Shown here in pieces: positions 25,961 to 33,826 of a stretch of 49,413 bases of DNA. The position numbers and the translations under genes are program-made. The stretch's first letter is position 1. Each line of letters opens with the position of its first letter. The notes beneath the pieces are model-generated. The model saw only the letters and a list, made by a program, of their open reading frames with translations, searched no databases and was not told the origin of the DNA. This DNA is from Streptomyces sp. MMG1121 (lineage in GTDB: Bacteria; Actinomycetota; Actinomycetes; Streptomycetales; Streptomycetaceae): NCBI RefSeq assembly GCF_001280015.1, contig NZ_LGDV01000211.1:1-49413 (forward strand), read 5' to 3'.

Positions 25961-26540
25961 TGTGCCTCCCGTTCGCCCCGTTGGCCGGGCTCGTTCCTGA
26001 CAGGTCGTTCTCCCCCAGCGCCGGGTAGCCCTGGTAGGGGCCCGCATCGCCCACCCCGTCCACGTGCCGCTGCGGCAGCGGTGCGGCCTGCGGGGCGCCG
26101 CCCTCGCCCGGGGCTGCCTCGCCCGGCGGCTCCTCCTGCGGCGTCGCGCCCGGCGACCAGGCCACGGCCATCGCCCCACCGATCAGGGCGAGCAGAAAGC
26201 CCATGATGAAGCCACCGAAGTTGGACACGGGGAGGGAGACCAGCGCCAGCAGGATCGCGGCGACACCCGCGAACGTCTGTACGTGCTTCTGGAACCAGAG
26301 GCTGATGCCCAGGACGATGAGCAGCACGCCGATGATCAGGGAGCCGGCCCCCGCCGTGGTCGCCATTGCCAGCGTCAGATGTCCGACCTGGAGGTGGAAG
26401 TACGGGAAGTACATGATCGGAAGACCGCTGAGCAGGACGTACAGCCCGGCCCAGAACGGACGGGTGCCCCGCCAGGCGCGGAACTGCAGCCTCCGGTGGG
26501 CGAACTGGCCGGATGCGGCGGCAGGAGTCTCGGCGCTCAT
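25950..26540 (-). CDS. DUF6114-family membrane protein
   Basis: The 196-residue protein has four hydrophobic segments (about 29-50, 55-78, 85-103 and 108-128) and a Pro/Glu/Gly-rich C-terminal tail (about 130-196) that is probably disordered. The motif FRAWRGTRPFWAGLY and the helix pattern fit DUF6114, a family found beside DUF6230 in Streptomyces. ATG 26540 has GGGAG 10 nt upstream. Function is unknown; a role in export or anchoring of its operon partners is only a guess. Confidence 0.75.
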   Translation of the reverse strand: MSAETPAAASGQFAHRRLQFRAWRGTRPFWAGLYVLLSGLPIMYFPYFHLQVGHLTLAMATTAGAGSLIIGVLLIVLGISLWFQKHVQTFAGVAAILLALVSLPVSNFGGFIMGFLLALIGGAMAVAWSPGATPQEEPPGEAAPGEGGAPQAAPLPQRHVDGVGDAGPYQGYPALGENDLSGTSPANGANGRHSAG

Positions 26541-26616
26541 GGAAAACAGCTCCCTGGTGCGGCGTTGCTGTGGTGGTGATGTGCGCCACGCGTGAAGGCG
26601 CGCGGCCGATGATGGA

Positions 26617-26649
26617 ACGGGCGGGGGCGCCGTCGGCTCCCCCGCCCGT
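26617..26649 (-). terminator. GC-rich hairpin between the DUF6230 and DUF6114 genes
   Basis: ACGGGCGGGGGCGCC (26617-26631) pairs with 26635-26649, with one mismatch and a 3-nt loop. It lies 10 bp after the DUF6230 stop and upstream of the DUF6114 start, so it may partly terminate and lower expression of the downstream genes. Confidence 0.6.
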
Positions 26650-26659
26650 CATCGAGTGC

Positions 26660-27307
26660 CTAGTAGCACTCGATTCCCTTGCCGGAACCCTCGTGCAGCG
26701 ACATGTGCAGACCGCTGAGCTTGAAGGTGCCGGCGGTGGTGGCCCACGCCGTCTGCTGAACGCCGGTCAGGTCCGCCGAGTCCGCCTGCTGGGCGAAACC
26801 GTACGGGTTGGCCTGCTCGCCGTTGCCCTTCATGCCCGGACCCTTGTTGGCGTCCTTGGCGGCCACACCGATGTCGATGTTGTTGAAGGTCGCATCGGCC
26901 TTCAGGTCATCGAGGTCGATGTAGAGGTTGTGTGCCTGGACCGCGTCGTGCCCCTTGCCACCGGCCTCCAGGCGGAGGGTGACCGAGCCGAAGAACGGCA
27001 CGTCCGGGGTGACCACGGACTGGCACATGTTGGTGATCGTGGCGTCATTGAACGACGAGACGGCGACCGGGTGGGCCGTCTTCTTCCCGTCGAGCGTGTA
27101 GCCGTTGTCGATCGCTCCGTACTGCGCGAAACCCTTGCCGTGAAGCGTGTCGGCCGTCACCTTGAACTGCTGGCCGGACACGCTGAACGAGGCCGCGAGA
27201 GCGCCCTGCGCGAGGGCGACACCTATGCACGCTGTGGCGGCCACGCTGGGCACCATGACCACAGCGAACCGCTTCCATCTGGTCCCGCCACGCACCTGGG
27301 ACTCCAT
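26660..27307 (-). CDS. DUF6230-family secreted or membrane-anchored protein
   Basis: The 215-residue protein has an N-terminal export signal (KRFAVVMVPSVAATACIGVALAQGALAA, about 11-39) and a beta-rich extracellular domain with SFSVSGQQFKVTADTLHGKG. There are two cysteines outside the signal (about residues 97 and 214, the latter near the C-terminal IECY), which may form a disulfide. Such proteins are sometimes annotated as cholesterol esterase, but I see no catalytic triad or GxSxG motif. ATG 27307 has AAGGAGG 4 nt upstream. It is the first gene of the operon with DUF6114 and the Ser-rich protein. Confidence 0.75.
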   Translation of the reverse strand: MESQVRGGTRWKRFAVVMVPSVAATACIGVALAQGALAASFSVSGQQFKVTADTLHGKGFAQYGAIDNGYTLDGKKTAHPVAVSSFNDATITNMCQSVVTPDVPFFGSVTLRLEAGGKGHDAVQAHNLYIDLDDLKADATFNNIDIGVAAKDANKGPGMKGNGEQANPYGFAQQADSADLTGVQQTAWATTAGTFKLSGLHMSLHEGSGKGIECY

Positions 27308-27928
27308 ATTTCCTCCTTCTCGGACGTACATCTCCTGGCTCGGAGCGCCGCGGTGGACGGCTCATCCGGGCAGGGATGGGAGAAGTGCTACGTCCTCGGA
27401 AAGGAGAGCGCCTGCGCTCGGTGGCGCGAACCGCGCCCGAATCACCGGCGATCACCCCCGAGCGACAACCACTGGTCGCGCCTGACACGCATCACGCACA
27501 ACCTTGCTGGACAGGCTTCGCCGTCCGGCGAAGACCCCCCTGCCCTAGAGCCGGCGCCACTGCCGCCGGCTCTGCCCGGTGGGGACCCAGAGTCTCCCGT
27601 GACCCAACCGGCTGCCGGGGTACGGGAATGGACCGAGCGTCGCCGATCGTGGTGCATTCTCGCCCCGGACACAAGGGGGTTCGTTACTGGCTAGTAACGG
27701 CGGGATAACCGAAGGACGACCCGCCGGTCTCGGAGCGCGACACTCGGTCGCATCTTTGGGCAGAGCAAAGCCGTTGATCCCTGGACGAAACCAGACAGAT
27801 CAACGGCCTTGATTTACTCCGAGTAACAGCACGTGCAATTACCAAGATTTGGTAAAGCACCGTCGCCGTGACGCCTCGTCGGCAAATCTTTCACCCCGGC
27901 ATCACAAGCCGTGGCGTTTAGCGACTGG
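27308..27928. other. 621-bp intergenic region with three dyads and a stem-loop
   Basis: No convincing gene is seen. The right half is AT-rich for this genome. Elements: GTTACTGGCTAGTAAC (27683-27698, 6-4-6); a hairpin GCCGTTGATC/GATCAACGGC (27770-27779, 27798-27807) with an inner CTGG/CCAG; TTACTCCGAGTAA (27814-27826); and TTACCAAGATTTGGTAA (27839-27855, 7-3-7). The stem-loop probably terminates the thioredoxin-TPR transcript, and the dyads may be operators of the DUF6230 operon, which is transcribed leftwards from here. Confidence 0.5.
27770..27807 (-). terminator. Compound stem-loop downstream of the thioredoxin-TPR gene
   Basis: A 10-bp outer stem and a 4-bp inner stem (CTGG 27781-27784, CCAG 27791-27794) with an ACGAAA loop. 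It lies 122 bp after the stop of the gene at 27929. A structured leader RNA of the DUF6230 operon is the alternative. Confidence 0.45.
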
Positions 27929-28900
27929 TCAGAACAGCGCCCGCGCCAGCGCCCTGCGCGCCCCGACCACGCGCGGATCCTCGGGCCCCACGACCTCGAA
28001 CAGCTCCAGCAGCCGCAGCCGCACCTTGTCGCGGTCCTCGCCCGCCGTGCGCCGCACGGTGTCGATCAGCCGCCCGAAGGCGTCCTCGACATGCCCGCCC
28101 ACCAGATCCAGGTCGGCCGCGGCGATCTGCGCGTCGGCGTCGGCCGGCTTGCCGGCCGCCTCCTGACGGACCTGCTGCGGGTCGAAGCCCTGCACCCGCT
28201 GGAGCAGTTCGGCCTGCGCCAGACCGAGTTGGGCCTCGGGGTGGCCCGGGTCGTCGGCCAGCACGTTCTTGTAGGCCTGGACGGCACCGGCCAGGTCACC
28301 GGCGTCCAGGGCCTCGGCGGCGGCGTTCAGCATCGCGTCGTACGGCCCGACCGCCGGCGCGTTCTCGGCGGGGCCGCCCGGCTCGGCGTCCGGGTCGACG
28401 GTCAGGCCGGTCAGCCCGAACCGCTCCTCGGCGACCTGCACCAGTTGGTCCAGGGTCTCCCGGATCTGTGCCTCGGGGGCCGCGCCCTGGAACAGCGGGA
28501 GCGCCTGCCCCGCGACGACGGCGAACACCGCCGGGATGCCCTGCACCCCGAACTGCTGCATCAGCATCTGGTTGGCGTCGACGTCGATCTTGGCGAGGAG
28601 GATGCGCCCGTTGTACTCGACGGTCAGGCGCTCCAGGACCGGGCTCAGCTGCTTACAGGGCTGACACCACTCGGCCCAGAAGTCGATGACGACGGGCACC
28701 TCGGCGGACCGCTGGAGGACTTCCCTCTCGAATCCCGCCTCGTCGACGTCGATGACGAGATCGGTCGGGGCGACAGCCCCCGCGCCGCCGTGCCGGGCGG
28801 CTTCGGCGCGCGTCTGCTCGGCCTTGGCCTTGGCCTCCTGGGCCGCCTTCACCGCGGCGAGGTCGACGACGCCGCTCATGGACATGTTCCGTGGCTGCAT
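27929..28900 (-). CDS. Thioredoxin-TPR co-chaperone (CnoX/YbbN-like)
   Basis: The 323-residue protein has a short N-terminal helix, a thioredoxin domain (about 55-160) with active site WCQPC, and a C-terminal helical region (about 195-323) with TPR-like repeats such as AAEALDAGDLAGAVQAYKNV. This is the YbbN/CnoX layout, whose members protect unfolded or oxidised proteins and pass them to chaperones. Unlike E. coli CnoX, it keeps both active-site cysteines, so it may also be an oxidoreductase. ATG 28900 has GGAGG 8 nt upstream. Confidence 0.88.
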   Translation of the reverse strand: MQPRNMSMSGVVDLAAVKAAQEAKAKAEQTRAEAARHGGAGAVAPTDLVIDVDEAGFEREVLQRSAEVPVVIDFWAEWCQPCKQLSPVLERLTVEYNGRILLAKIDVDANQMLMQQFGVQGIPAVFAVVAGQALPLFQGAAPEAQIRETLDQLVQVAEERFGLTGLTVDPDAEPGGPAENAPAVGPYDAMLNAAAEALDAGDLAGAVQAYKNVLADDPGHPEAQLGLAQAELLQRVQGFDPQQVRQEAAGKPADADAQIAAADLDLVGGHVEDAFGRLIDTVRRTAGEDRDKVRLRLLELFEVVGPEDPRVVGARRALARALF

Positions 28901-29010
28901 GCGTCTATCCTCCCCCGTTCCCGCGCCTGAATGAAAAAGTCGTGCGCCGGGGCGCCGGGTCCCCACCCCACGCCTCATGGTCGCGCCCGTGTACGTCCCT
29001 CACGAGCTTT

Positions 29011-29027
29011 CGCTACGACCCGTAGCG
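29011..29027. promoter_or_regulatory. Probable TetR operator
   Basis: CGCTACG and CGTAGCG form a perfect 7-3-7 dyad 83 bp upstream of the TetR start and about 110 bp upstream of the divergent thioredoxin-TPR start. This is typical of autoregulation by the TetR at 29111. Confidence 0.5.
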
Positions 29028-29110
29028 TAATGCCATGCGGGGTCCGCGCGACACCACACCCCGGTGATCTCCCTCACGACGCCACAGGACCCGCCGGTTA
29101 TGGTCAAGGG

Positions 29111-29728
29111 ATGCAGAGCCGCACCCCCGCCAGCCGTACCGGACGCCCGCGCAGCGCCGCCGCTGACACGGCGATCCTGGCCGCGACCCGGGAGGCGCTG
29201 GTGGAGCTGGGCTGGTCCAAGCTCACTCTGGGGGACGTGGCGACGCGGGCAGGGGTTGCGAAGACGACCCTCTACCGGCGCTGGGCCGGCAAGAACGAAC
29301 TCGTGGTCGACGCCGTGGCGGAACTCTTCGACGAGCTGGAACTGCCCGACCGGGGCAGCCTGGCCGCCGACATCGAGGGCGTGGTCCTGCAGTTCGCGGC
29401 GATCCTCGCCCGCCCGGAGGCCAAGAGCGGCCTGATGGCGGTGGTCGCCGAGGCCACCCGCGACGACGCCCTGCGCGAGCGCATCCGCACCTCCATCGTG
29501 GAGCGTCAGATGCGGCTGGTCCTCCAGGGCCGCGCACGGGCGCAGAAACGGGGCGAACTCCCGCCGGAACCCGATCCGCGGGAGTCCGCCCGCACGGTGG
29601 ACCTCATCTTCGACGTGGTGGCGGGCGCGGTCGTGCACCGCACCCTGGTGAGCGGCAAGGCGGCGGACGAGGAGTGGGTGCGCAGCTTCACGCGCGTCCT
29701 GCTCGTGGGGCTCACCTCGTCCGCCTGA
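29111..29728 (+). CDS. TetR-family regulator, probably leaderless
   Basis: The 205-residue protein carries a TetR helix-turn-helix at about 18-65 (ALVELGWSKLTLGDVATRAG, then VAKTTLYRRWAGK) and a C-terminal TetR_C-like domain. The -10-like TATGGT (29099-29104) ends 6 nt before the ATG, so the mRNA may be leaderless. Its stop is only 6 bp from the stop of the convergent icmA, but convergence does not imply regulation. The dyad at 29011-29027 suggests autoregulation and control of the divergent thioredoxin-TPR gene. Confidence 0.85.
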   Translation: MQSRTPASRTGRPRSAAADTAILAATREALVELGWSKLTLGDVATRAGVAKTTLYRRWAGKNELVVDAVAELFDELELPDRGSLAADIEGVVLQFAAILARPEAKSGLMAVVAEATRDDALRERIRTSIVERQMRLVLQGRARAQKRGELPPEPDPRESARTVDLIFDVVAGAVVHRTLVSGKAADEEWVRSFTRVLLVGLTSSA

Positions 29729-29734
29729 CCGCGC

Positions 29735-31435
29735 TCAGAACCCCGCCGGCTCGGTGTACACCCCCCACTCGTCCCGCAGCACCCCGCAGATCTCGCCCAG
29801 CGTCGCCTCGGCCCGTACGGCGTCCAGCATCGGCTCGATCATGTTGCCGCCGTCCCGCGCGGCCGCCAGCATGGCGTCCAGCCCCGCGCGCACCGCGGCC
29901 TCGTCCCGTGCGCCCTTGCGGTCGGCGAGCACGCGGACCTGCTCGCGCTCCACCTCGTGGCTGACCCGCAGGATCTCCAGGTCCCCGGTGACCGACCCGG
30001 TGTGGACGTTGACACCGACGACCCGCTTGTCCCCCTTCTCCAGGGACTGCTGGTAGCGGAAGGCGGACTCGGCGATCTCACCGGTGAACCAGCCGTCCTC
30101 GATCCCGCGCAGGATCCCGGAGGTGATCGGCCCGATCGGGTGCCGCCCGTCCGGGTGCGCCCTGAGGCCCCGCTCCTTTATCTGCTCGAAGATCTTCTCC
30201 GCGTCGGCCTCGATCCGGTCGGTGAGCTGCTCGACGTACCAGGCACCGCCCAGCGGGTCGGCCACGTTGGCGACCCCGGTCTCCTCCATCAGCACCTGCT
30301 GCGTGCGCAGCGCGATCTCGGCCGCCTGCTCGCTGGGCAGCGCGAGGGTCTCGTCGAGGGCGTTGGTGTGCAGCGAGTTGGTCCCGCCGAGCACGGCGGC
30401 CAGCGCCTCCACGGCCGTACGGACCACGTTGTTGTACGGCTGCTGCGCGGTCAGCGAGACACCGGCGGTCTGCGTGTGGAAGCGCAGCCACTGGGCCTTG
30501 TCGGTCTGCGCGCCGTACACGTCCCGCATCCAGCGGGCCCAGATCCGGCGTGCGGCACGGAACTTGGCGATCTCCTCGAAGAAGTCGAGGTGCGCGTCGA
30601 AGAAGAAGGAGAGGCCGGGCGCGAAGACGTCGACGTCCAGGCCGCGGCTGAGCCCCAGCTCGACGTAGCCGAAGCCGTCGGCCAGCGTGTACGCCAGCTC
30701 CTGTGCGGCCGTCGCGCCCGCCTCGCGGATGTGGTAGCCGGAGACGGACAGCGGCTTGTACGCGGGGATGCCGGCCGCGCAGTACTCCATGAGGTCGCCG
30801 ATGAGGCGCAGATGCGGCTCGGGCTGGAAGAGCCATTCCTTCTGTGCGATGTACTCCTTGAAGATGTCGGTCTGAAGCGTGCCGTTGAGGACCGACGGGT
30901 CCACGCCCTGCCGCTCGGCGGCGACCAGGTACATGCAGAAGACGGGCACGGCCGGCCCGCTGATGGTCATGGAGGTCGTGACGTCACCGAGCGGGATGTC
31001 CTTGAACAGGACCTCCATGTCGGCGGCCGAGTCGATGGCGACCCCGCAGTGCCCGACCTCGCCGAGCGAGCGCGGTTCGTCGGAGTCGCGGCCCATCAGG
31101 GTCGGCATGTCGAAGGCGACGGACAGACCCCCGCCGCCCGCGGCGAGGATCATCTTGTACCGCTCGTTGGTCTGCTCGGCGTTGCCGAAACCGGCGAACT
31201 GCCGGATCGTCCAGGTACGCCCGCGGTAGCCGGTCGGATGGAGCCCGCGCGTGTAGGGGTACTCCCCGGGCCACCCGATCCGCTCGAATCCCTCGTACGT
31301 GTCCCCGGGTCGGGGCCCGTACACCGGCTCCACGGGATCGCCGGAGAGCGTGGTGAAGTCAGCGTCGCGCTTGCGCGCGGCGTCGTAGCGGGCCTGCCAG
31401 CGTCGGCGGCCCTCCTCGATGGCGTGAGCGTCCAT
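29735..31435 (-). CDS. icmA: Isobutyryl-CoA mutase, large subunit
   Basis: The 566-residue protein is the catalytic subunit of a B12-dependent acyl-CoA mutase that interconverts isobutyryl-CoA and n-butyryl-CoA, linking valine breakdown to fatty-acid and polyketide precursors. Residues Phe80 (in WTIRQF) and Gln198 (in [11 protein letters not shown]) match the pair that distinguishes isobutyryl-CoA mutase from methylmalonyl-CoA mutase, which has Tyr and Arg there. The length equals that of known IcmA. It has no B12-binding domain, so it needs the small subunit IcmB, which is not in the window. A 24-bp palindrome lies 9 bp upstream of the ATG; no strong Shine-Dalgarno site is seen. Confidence 0.93.
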   Translation of the reverse strand: MDAHAIEEGRRRWQARYDAARKRDADFTTLSGDPVEPVYGPRPGDTYEGFERIGWPGEYPYTRGLHPTGYRGRTWTIRQFAGFGNAEQTNERYKMILAAGGGGLSVAFDMPTLMGRDSDEPRSLGEVGHCGVAIDSAADMEVLFKDIPLGDVTTSMTISGPAVPVFCMYLVAAERQGVDPSVLNGTLQTDIFKEYIAQKEWLFQPEPHLRLIGDLMEYCAAGIPAYKPLSVSGYHIREAGATAAQELAYTLADGFGYVELGLSRGLDVDVFAPGLSFFFDAHLDFFEEIAKFRAARRIWARWMRDVYGAQTDKAQWLRFHTQTAGVSLTAQQPYNNVVRTAVEALAAVLGGTNSLHTNALDETLALPSEQAAEIALRTQQVLMEETGVANVADPLGGAWYVEQLTDRIEADAEKIFEQIKERGLRAHPDGRHPIGPITSGILRGIEDGWFTGEIAESAFRYQQSLEKGDKRVVGVNVHTGSVTGDLEILRVSHEVEREQVRVLADRKGARDEAAVRAGLDAMLAAARDGGNMIEPMLDAVRAEATLGEICGVLRDEWGVYTEPAGF

Positions 31436-31443
31436 ACCATCGA

Positions 31444-31467
31444 ATTTACTAGGACGTCCTAGTAAAT
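31444..31467. promoter_or_regulatory. 24-bp perfect palindrome at the icmA start
   Basis: ATTTACTAGGAC (31444-31455) is followed directly by its exact complement (31456-31467). It ends 9 bp before the icmA start codon and must overlap the promoter or transcription start, so a dimeric repressor is likely. The binding protein is unknown. Confidence 0.75.
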
Positions 31468-31478
31468 GTCGATGGCCA

Positions 31479-31505
31479 ACTGCCGTACGGCACTCGTACG
31501 GCAGT
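31479..31505 (-). terminator. Hairpin between the DUF3817 gene and icmA
   Basis: ACTGCCGTACG (31479-31489) pairs perfectly with 31495-31505 across a 5-nt loop. It begins 16 bp after the DUF3817 stop, so it separates that gene from icmA. Confidence 0.75.
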
Positions 31506-31520
31506 GGGACCAGCGGTGTG

Positions 31521-31859
31521 CTACGCCTTGGCGACGGCCGGGGCCCGGTCGGTGACCTTGGCCTCCAGCTCGCGGGTGAGCTTGCGCTCGACGAAGAAGG
31601 CGGCGGTGGGAATCGTGCCCGCGAGCAGCACCCACAGCTGCCGGCCGACCGGCATCTTCGCCTTGGAGCCCAGATCGAAGGCGACGACGAGGTAGACGAC
31701 GTACAGCCAGCCGTGGGCGATGGCGACGACGCGCGTGACGTCGGCGGCACCGCTGATGTCCAGCCCGTACTTGGCGATCATGCTCAGGCACAGCAGCACC
31801 AGCAGGACACCCGTGGTGTAGGCCATGACGCGGTAACGGGTCAGCACGCTCTTCTTCAT
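31521..31859 (-). CDS. DUF3817 membrane protein (copy 1)
   Basis: The 112-residue protein has three hydrophobic segments (about 9-30, 42-62 and 75-95) and the DUF3817 hallmark AHGWLYVVYLVVAFDLG with a C-terminal PTAAFFVERKL. The -10-like TACGCT ends 7 nt before the ATG at 31859, and no Shine-Dalgarno site is visible, so it may be leaderless. A second member of the family lies at 33328. Function of the family is unknown. Confidence 0.78.
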   Translation of the reverse strand: MKKSVLTRYRVMAYTTGVLLVLLCLSMIAKYGLDISGAADVTRVVAIAHGWLYVVYLVVAFDLGSKAKMPVGRQLWVLLAGTIPTAAFFVERKLTRELEAKVTDRAPAVAKA

Positions 31860-31913
31860 GCAGTCGAGCGTAACCACCCGTTCCGGGAGATCTTGGCCGG
31901 GGTCGGTCGCCGG

Positions 31914-32423
31914 TCAGTCGTCGTCGAAATCGTGCGCCGCGATCCGCAGCGGGCGGAACATCGCGAAGATCTCCGCGCACTCCTCCGCGTCGTACGCCCC
32001 GAGCCCGAAGTCCATGGCCATCAGGTCGCGGGTGGCCGCGTCGACCACCTCGCGGCCCTTGTCGGTGATCACGGCGAGGGTGCCGCGGCCGTCGTTGGGG
32101 TTGGGCCGCCGGGCCACCAGGCCGGACTTCACCAGCCGGTCCACGGTGTTCGTCACGGACGTGGGATGCACCATGAGCCGCTCACCGATCTTGGACATCG
32201 GCAGCTCGCCGGCCTTGGAGAAGGTGAGCAGCACCAGCGCCTCGTAGCGCGCGAACGTCAGTCCGTACGGCTTGACCACCGCGTCCACCTCGGCGAGCAG
32301 GATCTGCTGGGCCCGCATGATCGAGGTGATCGCGGCCATGGACGGCACGTTTCCCCAACGCTGCTTCCAGAGCTCGTCGGCACGGGCGATGGGGTCGAAG
32401 GGGAGGCTGAGAGGCTTCGGCAC
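31914..32423 (-). CDS. MarR-family regulator
   Basis: The 169-residue protein has a MarR winged helix (about 65-130: YEALVLLTFSKAGELPMSKIGERLMVHPTSVTNTVDRL). GTG 32423 is preceded by TAGGGT (32437-32432) 8 nt upstream and no Shine-Dalgarno site, so it is probably leaderless. The C-terminus is acidic (AAHDFDDD). It precedes DUF3817 copy 1 and icmA on the same strand; whether it controls them is unknown. Confidence 0.85.
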   Translation of the reverse strand: MPKPLSLPFDPIARADELWKQRWGNVPSMAAITSIMRAQQILLAEVDAVVKPYGLTFARYEALVLLTFSKAGELPMSKIGERLMVHPTSVTNTVDRLVKSGLVARRPNPNDGRGTLAVITDKGREVVDAATRDLMAMDFGLGAYDAEECAEIFAMFRPLRIAAHDFDDD

Positions 32424-32445
32424 GTCATCAGACCCTACCGGCCAG

Positions 32446-32977
32446 TCATATTCGGGGCAGCCCCGTCTCGGCTTTCGGGCGCCCCCGGTCTGCGGCCGCC
32501 TCCCGGCCCTGCGTCGCGCGGGCCACCACGGCCGGCCCGCAGCAGCACAGCACACCCGCCGCACCCGCGCCGGCGACGGCCGTACGCACCCCCGCCTCCT
32601 GGCCCACCACCCCGGCCAGTGCCATGCCGAGGCCCTGGGCGGTCATCAGTCCGGCGCTCAGCACGGTCATGGCCCGCCCGCGCAACTCCTGCGGCACCGC
32701 CCGCACGAACCACTGGTCCGGCCCCAGGGTGTACGCCGATCCGGCGCCGGACAGCACCAGGAGCAACAAGGACACGGCGAGCCCGGGGCGCAGGGCGTAG
32801 CCGAGGTACGGCAGCGGGGCCAGGCGGAGCAGCGGGAGCGCGACGCGCTCGCGGGTCACCGGCCCGAGCCCGGCCCCCGCGAACAGTTCACCGGCCACCG
32901 TGCCGACGGGCAGGGCGCACATCAGCAGCCCGAGCCGCGTGGAGCCGCGGCGCTACGGCCACCAGGTCCCGTACGAA
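32446..32977 (-). pseudogene. Remnant of an MFS transporter (C-terminal part)
   Basis: From 32922 leftwards an open frame of 158 codons encodes the C-terminal helices of an MFS protein (LGLLMCALPVG, GPDQWFVRAVPQELRGRAMTVLSAGLM). Upstream, the expected continuation is in another frame: VRDLVAVAPR at about 32977-32946 is separated from STRLGLLM by a frameshift near 32945, and the remaining N-terminal half is missing. Full-length relatives have about 400 residues. I therefore call it a truncated, frameshifted pseudogene. The junction with the neighbouring gene at 33041 marks the deletion. Confidence 0.7.
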
Positions 32978-33040
32978 CGAACACCGCTGGGGATGGCGCT
33001 GAGGGCAGGACAGCCGGCCTGAGGGGATGCGGGGCCGCGG

Positions 33041-33331
33041 CTACGCCAGGTGCCGCTCGACCGTCTCCACCTTGGACGTGAGCCCGTCCGTGACACCGGG
33101 TCGGATGTCGGCCTTGAGGACGAGGGAAACCCGCGGCGCCCGTTCCTCCACTGTGGCGACGGCGCGCTTGACGACGTCCATGACCTCGTCCCACTCGCCC
33201 TCGATCGAGGTGAACATGGCGTCGGTGCGGTTGGGCAGGCCCGACTCGCGGACCACGCGGACGGCGTCGGCGACGTACTCCCCCACGTCCTCGCCGACGC
33301 CGAGGGGCGTCACGGAGAAGGCGACGATCAT
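33041..33331 (-). CDS. MTH1187/YkoF-like (DUF77) family protein
   Basis: The 96-residue protein resembles MTH1187-family proteins: [20 protein letters not shown], an acidic mid-region [16 protein letters not shown], and a C-terminal [12 protein letters not shown]. Some members bind thiamine or its precursors, but binding here is not established. The ATG overlaps the stop of the DUF3817 gene upstream (ATGA), so both are one operon. Confidence 0.85.
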   Translation of the reverse strand: MIVAFSVTPLGVGEDVGEYVADAVRVVRESGLPNRTDAMFTSIEGEWDEVMDVVKRAVATVEERAPRVSLVLKADIRPGVTDGLTSKVETVERHLA

Positions 33332-33672
33332 GCGTTGACAACCCCTTCCTGACGGGCGCGGGCGGCGATGACCTCGTCCTCGGCGGCGCGCTTGAGCTTG
33401 CGCTCGGCGAAGAAACCACCGGTGGGCAGCACGGACAGGACGAAGTACAGGGCGGCGGTCTTCAGCGGCCACTTGGTGCGGTTCCAGGCGTCCGCCCAGA
33501 AGAGCACGTAGAGGACGAACAGGACGCCGTGGACCGCGCCCATGACGGGGACCGCGTTGAAGTCCGTGGTCCGCTTCAGCACCGAGCAGACGAGCAGGAT
33601 CAGGAAGGACACGGCTTCCGGGGCGGAGACCAGGCGGAGGCGGCGGAGGGCGGTGGCGGTCTTGATGTCCAC
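33328..33672 (-). CDS. DUF3817 membrane protein (copy 2)
   Basis: The 114-residue protein has three hydrophobic stretches (about 17-37, 47-62 and 72-88) and the DUF3817 signature [17 protein letters not shown] with [12 protein letters not shown] near the end. The GTG start has AAGGTG about 6 nt upstream. It is coupled to the MTH1187-family gene by a 4-bp overlap. It is clearly paralogous to the protein at 31521. Confidence 0.8.
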   Translation of the reverse strand: MDIKTATALRRLRLVSAPEAVSFLILLVCSVLKRTTDFNAVPVMGAVHGVLFVLYVLFWADAWNRTKWPLKTAALYFVLSVLPTGGFFAERKLKRAAEDEVIAARARQEGVVNA

Positions 33673-33702
33673 GGGTCACCTTCGGTGGGAGAGACGTCCA
33701 CG

Positions 33703-33724
33703 GTTTGTGAACGCAAGCACAAAC
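33703..33724. promoter_or_regulatory. Dyad upstream of DUF3817 copy 2
   Basis: GTTTGTG and CACAAAC with an 8-bp centre lie 31 bp upstream of the GTG start, in the promoter region shared with the divergent AIM24 operon. Confidence 0.4.
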
Positions 33725-33826
33725 GTCACGCCATTGTGGCAAACGGTCGCCCTAGGGGTCCGCTCAGGGTCGGTATCCACCCACGGGGCCTGTTCCGTCC
33801 ACCCGCGCCGCCGCTACTTTCGCTGC

